A DNA stretch of 5,327 nt from Cyanobacteriota bacterium (GTDB lineage Bacteria; Cyanobacteriota; Cyanobacteriia; PCC-6307; Cyanobiaceae). A program made the translations under genes and the position numbers. Positions 1 through 5,327 of the stretch are shown here, piece after piece. Below the pieces are notes generated by a model, which saw nothing but the letters and a program-made list of their open reading frames with translations, ran no database searches and was not told the DNA's origin. The stretch lies in the NCBI GenBank assembly GCA_026389255.1, contig JAPLIF010000253.1:1-5327 (forward strand), written 5' to 3'. The first letter of the stretch is position 1; the number at the start of each line of letters is the position of its first letter.

Positions 1-147
1 CCCGGTTTCCTCAATGGCGGCGGCGGTTGGCGCAACGGGGGCTACTTCGGCAATGGCGGCGGCTGGCGCAATGGCGGGGCCGCCTGGAGGAATGGGGGTG
101 GCGGTGGTGCCTGGCGTAACGGCGGCGGGGGCTTCCGCAATTGGTGA
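1..147 (+). CDS. grrA: GrrA-type glycine-rich RiPP precursor (C-terminal part)
   Basis: Substrate peptide of a radical SAM maturase; the window holds only its last 48 residues and the TGA at 145-147, and the start and leader lie upstream. The visible part is about half glycine, with seven aromatic-X-Asn triplets: FLN (residues 3-5), WRN (10-12), FGN (16-18), WRN (22-24, 29-31, 38-40) and FRN (45-47), then a final Trp. Spacing is 6-9 residues. The repeat content, and a radical SAM gene of the GrrM family starting inside the stop codon, identify it as GrrA. From family knowledge, GrrM-like (triceptide) enzymes link the aromatic ring to the beta-carbon of the third residue, so each triplet is a possible cyclophane site. 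Arg in the middle of five of the seven would leave a strongly basic product. Its mature role is unknown. Export is expected for the family, but the signal region is not in view. Confidence 0.85.
   Translation, partial: PGFLNGGGGWRNGGYFGNGGGWRNGGAAWRNGGGGGAWRNGGGGFRNW
7..141 (+). repeat. grrA: Degenerate glycine-rich coding repeat with aromatic-X-Asn units
   Basis: Seven imperfect units lie inside grrA, with triplet codons at 7-15, 28-36, 46-54, 64-72, 85-93, 112-120 and 133-141, separated by runs of GGN glycine codons. At DNA level the common element is close to TGGCGCAAYGGCGG. Codons vary between units (CGC, AGG and CGT for Arg; AAC and AAT for Asn). The units are therefore conserved as protein rather than as freshly duplicated DNA. 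Confidence 0.8.
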
Positions 148-1320
148 GCCGCAAGCTCCCCCCCAACCCTGCTTCAGGGTCCGAACCCAACTTGTTCGGA
201 CCCCTGTCCCTGTTGGTGATCCAACCCACCCCCTATTGCAATCTCGACTGCGATTACTGCTATCTGCCGGACCGGAACAACCGCAGCCGCCTCGACCTCG
301 AGCTCTTGGATCCGATTTTGGAACAGGTGCTGACCAGTCCGTTCATTGGCAAGGATTTCACCCTGCTTTGGCATGCGGGTGAACCCCTGGCTGTTCCCCC
401 AGATTTTTACGATGCCGCCACCGATCGCATCCGTGCTGCGGTGGCGCGCCTTACCCCGGGTCTGACCATCGAGCAGTCGATTCAGACCAATGGCATTTTG
501 ATTGACGCTCAGTGGTGTGAGTGCTTTCGCCGCAACGAGATCTCAGTGGGGGTCAGCCTGGATGGCCCCGCCTTTCTGCACGATGCCCACCGCCGTACCC
601 GCAGCGGCCTTGGTAGCCACGCAGCCACCCTGCGGGGCATTGAACATTTACAGCGCCAAAACCTGCCCTTCCATGTCATCTCCGTCCTGACGGACGAATC
701 CCTGGATCACGCCGAAGCCATCTTTCGGTTCTTCGTGGATCACGGCATCCGCGATGTGGGCTTCAACATGGAGGAAACCGAAGGGGTCAACTTCCAGTCC
801 AGTTTGGATCGCCCTGACAGTGAAGCCCGAACCGGGCGCCCTCAATTTGCGAGAGTTTGAAACCACCTGTAGTTTGATCTACAGCGAAGCGCGGTTACAA
901 GACACCGACATGAACCGGGCCTTCGTGATTGTCAATGTGGATCATCAAGGCAATTTCTCCACTTTTGACCCGGAACTGCTGGCGGTTCCCACCGAAGAAT
1001 ATGGTGATTTTGTACTTGGCAACGTGCGTCACGACAGTCTTGAAAGTGTGATCGGCACCGACAAGTTTCAGCGCATGCAGCGCGACATGGTCGCCGGCGT
1101 TGAGCTGTGCCGATCCAGCTGCGACTACTTCGGCCTGTGTGGCGGTGGCGCCGGCAGCAATAAGTACTGGGAAACGGGCAGCTTTCGCTCGAGCGAAACC
1201 CAAGCCTGCCGCTATCGGGTCAAAACCGTCGCCGATGTGGTGATGGCCGGATTGGAGCGTTCCCTCGGGGTCACCACACCGGTGGCCACGCCAGGGGCCA
1301 CTCCCAGCCCATGCGGCTGA
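144..1320 (+). pseudogene. grrM: Radical SAM/SPASM maturase GrrM, frame disrupted
   Basis: Peptide maturase expected to form cyclophane cross-links on GrrA in the cytoplasm. I take GTG 144, which overlaps the grrA stop as GTGA; the TTG at 141 is an alternative. Residues 32-39 are the CNLDCDYC motif (CxxxCxxC) that binds the SAM-cleaving 4Fe-4S cluster. WHAGEPL (76-82), QTNG and VSLDGP are typical radical SAM strand motifs. This frame is clearly GrrM up to NMEETEGVNFQSSL (ending at 806), then degrades and stops at 858-860. The rest of the family continues one frame on, from about 805: EPGALNLREFE, QGNFSTFDPELL, YGDFVLGNV, the SPASM motif CRSSCDYFGLCGGG (about 1108-1149), and a last Cys in ETQACRYR, with the stop at 1318-1320. 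The SSL-to-EPG gap is about 7 residues, shorter than I expect, so a 3k+2 base deletion fits better than a single-base insertion. A consensus error cannot be excluded. Assignment to GrrM is firm; loss of function is inferred. Confidence 0.85.
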
Positions 1321-1943
1321 TCGGCACCTTCCAGGATCCGGGCTACCTGGCCCTGGCCGATGCGGTGCTTGGCTTCTATGCCCGTCGCAGCGATCTGCAG
1401 CGGCGCGGTGTGGCCTTTGGTGATGGTCCCGCCGGCCATCCTCCGGCCAAGGTCTCGACGGATATCAGCCTGGTGGCGCTGGACCATGACGATGCGGAGG
1501 CCCATGGCCTGGCCGAAGTCGTGATCAGGGGAGTGGCAGCAGGACTGAGGCGCTGGCTAGCGGAGCGGCCCCAGTTTCTGGAGTGTTGTCCAGAACACTC
1601 CCTGTTCGTCAACCCCCTGTTCAACCTGCAGCACTACGCCCCGGGGGAGGGCTTCGCCGCCTGGCACTGCGACTGGAACACCAGCGACGAAGCCACCGAA
1701 CCGATCCGCCGGGTGCTGGCCTGGATTCTCTATTGCGACACCGTTCCGGCCGGTGGCACCGAATTTCTCTGGCAGGAGTATTGCCTCCCTGCCGAAAAGG
1801 GTACGTTGGCCATCTTTCCGGCGGGCCTCTCCCACATTCATCGCGGTCAGATCAGCCATGACCACAGCAAAACAATCGCCACGGGCTGGATCAACGCCGG
1901 CACCCTTGAGACTTACAAACAGCGGCTGCAGCAATCCCCTTGA
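1311..1943 (+). CDS. 2-oxoglutarate/Fe(II) dioxygenase, prolyl-4-hydroxylase-like
   Basis: A 210-residue soluble oxygenase expected to couple 2-oxoglutarate decarboxylation to hydroxylation of a peptide or protein. The double-stranded beta-helix core is visible. It starts near VNPLFNLQHYAPGEGFAAWHCDWN, giving the metal ligands H119 and D121, then RRVLAWILYCDTVPAGGTEFLW, then FPAGLSHIHRGQ with the third ligand H177 (or H175), and K187 in the strand KTIATGWI. The H177-to-K187 spacing of ten residues equals the iron-His to 2-oxoglutarate-Lys spacing of prolyl 4-hydroxylases, as I recall it. No signal peptide or membrane segment is seen. The ATG lies 10 bases inside the end of grrM (ATGCGGCTGA), so translation is probably coupled and the enzyme probably belongs to the peptide cassette. 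GrrA as substrate is an inference; other targets are possible. It is not GrrP, the binding-protein-like partner known from other Grr loci. The frame is intact despite the damaged gene before it. Confidence 0.85.
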   Translation: MRLIGTFQDPGYLALADAVLGFYARRSDLQRRGVAFGDGPAGHPPAKVSTDISLVALDHDDAEAHGLAEVVIRGVAAGLRRWLAERPQFLECCPEHSLFVNPLFNLQHYAPGEGFAAWHCDWNTSDEATEPIRRVLAWILYCDTVPAGGTEFLWQEYCLPAEKGTLAIFPAGLSHIHRGQISHDHSKTIATGWINAGTLETYKQRLQQSP

Positions 1944-1979
1944 GGGACAGACTGGAGGGCTGGCTTCTAGCCTGGAACA

Positions 1980-3956
1980 ATGGTGCTAAGCAGTCCCCTT
2001 CCTGACCCCAGCGAAAGCTTTGACTTGATCGTCGTCGGTGGTGGCCATGCCGGCTGCGAAGCGGCGCTCACCGCCGCCCGACTGGGGGTGCGCACAGCCC
2101 TGTTCAGCCTCAATCTCGATCGCATCGCCTGGCAGCCCTGTAATCCGGCGGTCGGGGGACCGGCCAAAAGCCAGCTGGTGCATGAAGTGGACGCCCTTGG
2201 TGGCGTCATCGGTCGCCTGGCCGACGCCACCGCCCTACAGAAGCGGGTCCTCAACGCCAGCCGCGGCCCTGCCGTCTGGGCCCTGCGGGCCCAGACGGAC
2301 AAACGGCAGTACGCCCGCCAGATGCTGCAACTGCTGCAACACACGCCCAACCTGCACCTGCGGGAGGCGATGGTCACCGGGCTCGTCGTCGAAGGAGATC
2401 CAACGGCTAGCCCTGGCTCCAGGGAACCCGCCGCCCGCGTGGTGGGGGTTCGAACCTATTTCGGTAGCGCCTACGCCGCCGGCGCCGTGATCCTCACCAC
2501 GGGCACCTTCCTGGGGGGACGCATCTGGGTGGGCAACCGCTCGATGCCGGCGGGCCGGGCCGGCGAACAGGCCTCCGAAGGACTGACCGAAGCCCTGCGG
2601 GAGTTGGGCTTCGTCACCGATCGCCTCAAGACCGGCACACCGGCCCGGGTCGATCGCCGCAGCCTGGACCTGGAGCGATTGGAGGAACAACCCAGCGACG
2701 CCCAGCACCGCTTCTTCTCCTTCGACCCCACTGCCTGGGTCAGCGGCGCCCCCATGAGCTGCCACATCACCCGCACCACGGCAGCCACCCATCAATTGAT
2801 CCGGGACAACCTGCACCTGACCCCGATCTACGGAGGCTTCATCGACAGCAAGGGGCCGCGCTATTGCCCCTCGATCGAAGACAAGATCGTGCGCTTTGCC
2901 GATAAGGACAGTCACCAGATCTTCCTGGAACCGGAAGGCCGCGACACCCCTGAGATCTATGTGCAGGGCTTCTCAACAGGCCTGCCCGAACGGCTGCAAC
3001 TCAGTCTGTTGCGCACCCTGCCCGGGCTGGAGAACTGTGTGATGCTGCGCCCGGCCTATGCCGTCGAATACGACTACCTGCCGGCCACCCAACTCTGGCC
3101 CACCCTGGAGACCAAACGCATTGGCGGCCTGTTCACGGCGGGTCAGCTCAATGGCACCACGGGCTATGAAGAGGCCGCGGCCCAGGGGCTGGTGGCTGGC
3201 CTCAATGCCGCCCGCCGCCTTGGCAACCAGGATCCGGTGACCCTCGCCCGGGAAGGCAGCTATATGGGCACCATGATCGATGACCTGGTGACCAAGGACC
3301 TCAAGGAGCCCTACCGGGTGTTGACTAGCCGCAGCGAATACCGCCTGGTACTGCGGGGGGATAATGCCGACCGGCGCCTGACACCCCTGGGCCGAAGCCT
3401 CGGCCTGATTGACGATCGTCGCTGGCAGCTCTTTGAAGCCAAGCTGGCGGCGATAGAAACCGAAAAGCAGCGCCTGGAAAGCGTCCGGCTACGGATGGGC
3501 GATGGGGCCGCCAAGGCCATCGCCGCCGAAACAGGGGCCCCGATCAAGGGTTCCATCACCCTGGCCGACCTGCTGCGGCGTTCAGGGTTCCACGCCAGCG
3601 ACCTGCAACGCCATGGCCTCAGTTCCCCATCCCTCGCCGACGAGGTGCGGGACGGGGCCGAAATCGACATCAAATACAGCGGCTACCTGGCCCGCCAGGA
3701 ACAGCAAATCGCCCGGGTCAGAAAGCAGGAGGGCCGGGTGCTGCCCGCCAATCTGGCCTATCACCGCATCACCAATCTTTCCACCGAAGCGAGGGAGAAG
3801 CTGGCGGCCCTCAAGCCCCTGACCCTGGGCCAGGCCGGAAGGGTGCCAGGGGTCAGCCCCGCTGACGTGACCGCCCTGCTGCTCTGGCTTGAATTGGAAC
3901 GACGCCAGACAAACCCCGATAAGGTGACTCACCAGCCGGTTGGATTTCAGCGGTGA
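1980..3956 (+). CDS. mnmG: tRNA uridine-5-carboxymethylaminomethyl modification enzyme MnmG (GidA)
   Basis: FAD-dependent subunit that, with the GTPase MnmE, uses methylenetetrahydrofolate to install (carboxymethyl)aminomethyl groups at C5 of wobble uridine 34 in certain tRNAs. At 658 residues it is full length for the family. FAD-binding [10 protein letters not shown] is at 20-29. CNPAVGG at 54-60 and YCPSIE at 295-300 contain the two conserved cysteines (C54 and C296, matching the two catalytic candidates of the E. coli enzyme). Both family signatures are present: [16 protein letters not shown] and [18 protein letters not shown]. The C-terminal helical region that contacts MnmE and tRNA, including [15 protein letters not shown], is complete. 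The ATG follows the oxygenase stop by 36 bases; no strong Shine-Dalgarno lies at ideal distance, and GTG 1983 is next in frame. The stop overlaps the next gene by GTGA, so it heads a three-gene run. No lesion is seen. Confidence 0.97.
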   Translation: MVLSSPLPDPSESFDLIVVGGGHAGCEAALTAARLGVRTALFSLNLDRIAWQPCNPAVGGPAKSQLVHEVDALGGVIGRLADATALQKRVLNASRGPAVWALRAQTDKRQYARQMLQLLQHTPNLHLREAMVTGLVVEGDPTASPGSREPAARVVGVRTYFGSAYAAGAVILTTGTFLGGRIWVGNRSMPAGRAGEQASEGLTEALRELGFVTDRLKTGTPARVDRRSLDLERLEEQPSDAQHRFFSFDPTAWVSGAPMSCHITRTTAATHQLIRDNLHLTPIYGGFIDSKGPRYCPSIEDKIVRFADKDSHQIFLEPEGRDTPEIYVQGFSTGLPERLQLSLLRTLPGLENCVMLRPAYAVEYDYLPATQLWPTLETKRIGGLFTAGQLNGTTGYEEAAAQGLVAGLNAARRLGNQDPVTLAREGSYMGTMIDDLVTKDLKEPYRVLTSRSEYRLVLRGDNADRRLTPLGRSLGLIDDRRWQLFEAKLAAIETEKQRLESVRLRMGDGAAKAIAAETGAPIKGSITLADLLRRSGFHASDLQRHGLSSPSLADEVRDGAEIDIKYSGYLARQEQQIARVRKQEGRVLPANLAYHRITNLSTEAREKLAALKPLTLGQAGRVPGVSPADVTALLLWLELERRQTNPDKVTHQPVGFQR

Positions 3957-4698
3957 GCGATCTCAAACGCCTTCCCACCTCCCGCGCCTACTGGGAACTC
4001 AAGGCAGAACAAATGATGAACCGGATTTTTGATCCGGATCAAACCATCGATCAGCCGATGGATCCTGATCTGCCTATGGACCCGGATGGTTCCCCCAGTC
4101 CGCACCGGCCTCCCGCCGGAGGGCCCACCCCTTGGACGGGGCGGGGCCAACGGTCTATCAACAGTCAGGTCACGGCCAGCGAAGCCCCGCAAGAGGTCGT
4201 TGCGCCCACCTCCAATCACAGGGGCCACCCGCCAAGCCCTTGGCTATGGCTGGCCCTGGCGGGAATGGGGTTGGTCAGCACCATCGCGGCCCTGTTGTTT
4301 GTTCAACAGTGGACCCATCTGCAACAAAGTCTCAGCCAGGAGCGCAATCTGCTCATGGTCGAGCGGTTGCGTTCCCTGGGACCGGCCAACCCCGAACCGA
4401 TGCCGAGTCAGGTCCAGGTGCTGGCCACACCGATGGCCCCCAGCCTGGAGACCGTTCCCCGCAGCCAGCCGCCGGTCACCCCTGGGACCCAGGTCGTCGA
4501 GAGCGCTGCTCCGCCGCCACCCCCGGAAGAGGCAAGCCTGGCTCGGCCATCTTCCAGATCGGCGCCACCTCCACCAGTGTCAACGTCGGTGAAACCATTG
4601 GTGGCACCGGCTGGCGGCTGCGGTCCACCGACGTCGAAAGCGCCCTGGTCGAACGGGAGGGGGTGGCAAGGAGGCTGGCGATCGTGGGTGGCGGGTGA
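3953..4698 (+). CDS. Single-pass membrane protein of unknown function, apparent C-terminal frameshift
   Basis: Function unknown. GTG 3953 overlaps the mnmG stop as GTGA. The N-terminal segment (1-28, [20 protein letters not shown]) is charged and looks conserved. It is followed by acidic DPD repeats (27-45), a Pro-rich linker, one membrane helix at about 97-117 ([21 protein letters not shown]), a short polar helix, and a long Pro/Ser/Ala-rich linker from about 144. Read straight, the frame runs to 4714 (253 residues) and ends in low-complexity sequence. From 4525 the other frame gives a structured tail, [18 protein letters not shown] then [10 protein letters not shown], ending at 4698 in the GTGA shared with the next gene. 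One C missing from the tract at 4520-4524 would join the two frames as [13 protein letters not shown], giving a protein of about 248 residues. The tail resembles the small beta domain of GspC/PilP-like proteins (inference only). The topology would be cytoplasmic N-terminus and periplasmic tail. Confidence 0.7.
4520..4524 (+). other. Probable frameshift site: C5 tract, one C short
   Basis: Five consecutive C bases after CCGCCGCCA. With six, the N-terminal frame of the membrane-protein gene would read CCA CCC CCC GGA AGA GGC AAG CCT GGC, continuing straight into the structured C-terminal frame and its stop at 4696-4698. Homopolymer contraction is a common sequencing error and also a common natural mutation; the sequence alone does not decide between them. 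Confidence 0.6.
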
Positions 4699-5285
4699 AC
4701 GCCCCTCCCGCTGACCAGCCACTGCAATGTTCTCCGCAGGTGCTTTGGCAGTCTTCCCCAATTGATGTCTTCACCGCGCGGGCCGGTAGCCAACTGGGCG
4801 GCGGCTGGAAGCTGCTGCTGCTTGGGGATGGCAGTCCCACCCGGCACCTGGAACTCCTCACCGGTCAGACCGTTGAGGTGGAATTGATCGCCATGGCTCC
4901 AGAACCGCCTGAGGCCATGGGTGCCCCTGTCGAGGTCAGCGAGCTGGTCTCCCCACTCCTGCGGCGCCAGGTTTGGCTGTGCTGCGGAGCCGAAACCCTG
5001 GGCTGGGCCGAAAGCTGGTGGACCCTGGAAGAGGCCCATCACCACCTACCCGACCATCGCCAGCCGATCTGGCGCAATTTGACCGCGGGCAGGGCCGAAC
5101 TCTTCCGCGAGGTGGATGGACTGGCCCAGGTGGATGGTCCCTGGTTGCAGGACCGTTTCGGCCATCCCGGTCCTTACTGGAGCCGCCATTACCGCTTTTT
5201 TCGGCAGGGAAAGGCGCTCACGGTGATCAGGGAAGTCTTTTCACCGGCCCTTGAGCGGTGGCTGGGACCGGCGGTCCCCAACTGA
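4695..5285 (+). CDS. Chorismate lyase-like protein (DUF98/UbiC superfamily)
   Basis: Likely chorismate lyase, converting chorismate to 4-hydroxybenzoate and pyruvate, the head-group precursor step of plastoquinone in cyanobacteria. The 196-residue length fits the family. The lyase pattern is visible. LLRRQVWLC (88-96) corresponds to the strand carrying the substrate-binding Arg of UbiC (R90 or R91 here). ETLGWAESWW (100-109) matches the following strand. PYWSRHYRFFRQGKALTVIR with EVFSP (160-184) carries the conserved acidic residue E180, the counterpart of the UbiC active-site Glu. There is no signal peptide or membrane helix, so it is cytoplasmic. GTG 4695 overlaps the restored stop of the upstream gene (GTGA), as mnmG does with its follower; translation is probably coupled. 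GTG 4740 is an alternative that would lose 15 poorly conserved residues. The link to plastoquinone comes from family knowledge. The link to mnmG looks positional only. Confidence 0.85.
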   Translation: MNAPPADQPLQCSPQVLWQSSPIDVFTARAGSQLGGGWKLLLLGDGSPTRHLELLTGQTVEVELIAMAPEPPEAMGAPVEVSELVSPLLRRQVWLCCGAETLGWAESWWTLEEAHHHLPDHRQPIWRNLTAGRAELFREVDGLAQVDGPWLQDRFGHPGPYWSRHYRFFRQGKALTVIREVFSPALERWLGPAVPN

Positions 5286-5291
5286 CCCACC

Positions 5292-5327
5292 ATGAAAAGC
5301 CCGCAAGACCAGGGCCAGGGCCAGGAC
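5292..5327 (+). CDS. Possible start of next gene, cut by window end
   Basis: An ATG six bases after the lyase stop opens a frame of 12 codons to the edge (MKSPQDQGQGQD). The short spacing and the shared strand fit another operon member. There is no clear Shine-Dalgarno and too little protein to recognise. The CCAGGG doublet at the edge (about 5313-5325) may simply be low-complexity coding sequence. Confidence 0.3.
   Translation, partial: MKSPQDQGQGQD

Noticed and set aside
14..382. Ala/Gly-rich plus-strand open frame beginning at 14
   Set aside because: It is a shifted reading of the grrA repeat followed by out-of-frame grrM; the aromatic-X-Asn pattern exists only in the frame ending at 147.
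825..837. Perfect 5-bp hairpin GCCCG-AAC-CGGGC in the grrM frame-break zone, as a possible programmed frameshift signal
   Set aside because: No slippery codon precedes it at a fitting distance, the stem is short, and the coding spacing suggests missing sequence rather than recoding. GC-rich DNA makes such stems by chance.
754..1320. Independent gene starting at ATG 754
   Set aside because: Its first part up to about 804 is the wrong-frame reading of the conserved GrrM segment; only the part after about 805 matches GrrM, as the C-terminal half of the broken gene.
1958..1972. Small inverted repeat (GGCT/AGCC) between the oxygenase and mnmG, as a terminator
   Set aside because: Only 4 paired bases and no T run after it; it ends just 7 bases before the mnmG start.
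2235..2915. Long minus-strand open frame (226 codons) opposite mnmG
   Set aside because: It lies wholly inside intact mnmG, its translation is low-complexity Gly/Ala/Arg-rich, and no family motif is visible. It is a typical shadow of GC-rich coding DNA.
4476..5045. Minus-strand open frame (189 codons) across the membrane protein and chorismate lyase
   Set aside because: It spans two recognised plus-strand genes with no motif or start context of its own.

Overview
The window reads as chromosomal DNA of a GC-rich picocyanobacterium of the Synechococcus/Cyanobium type. This rests on three things: a GrrA/GrrM glycine-rich RiPP cassette, an MnmG with the [26 protein letters not shown] N-terminal block I associate with cyanobacteria, and a DUF98-type chorismate lyase of the kind used for plastoquinone. 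All genes lie on the + strand and are tightly packed, with no gap longer than 40 bases.

Region 1 (1-1943) is a three-gene peptide-modification cassette. It opens with the C-terminal 48 residues of a GrrA precursor, almost entirely glycine plus seven aromatic-X-Asn triplets. The radical SAM/SPASM maturase gene grrM follows, overlapping by a GTGA. Then comes an iron/2-oxoglutarate dioxygenase that overlaps grrM by 10 bases. GrrM-type enzymes are known to make three-residue cyclophanes on such triplets, so the oxygenase is a candidate second tailoring enzyme. As written, grrM is broken: the first two thirds are in one frame, the SPASM third is in another, and the stretch between them looks too short. 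This suggests a real frame-changing deletion, or possibly a sequence error.

Region 2 (1980-5285) is a housekeeping run: mnmG (tRNA wobble-uridine modification), a single-pass membrane protein of unknown function, and a chorismate lyase, joined by two 4-base GTGA overlaps. The membrane-protein gene also appears frameshifted, best explained by one C missing from the C tract at 4520-4524. Its true C-terminus lies in the other frame and ends in the GTGA shared with the lyase. A possible start of a further gene lies at 5292, at the window edge.

I see no tRNA, rRNA, CRISPR, insertion sequence or convincing terminator. The most interesting content is the GrrA - GrrM - dioxygenase cassette and the state of grrM.
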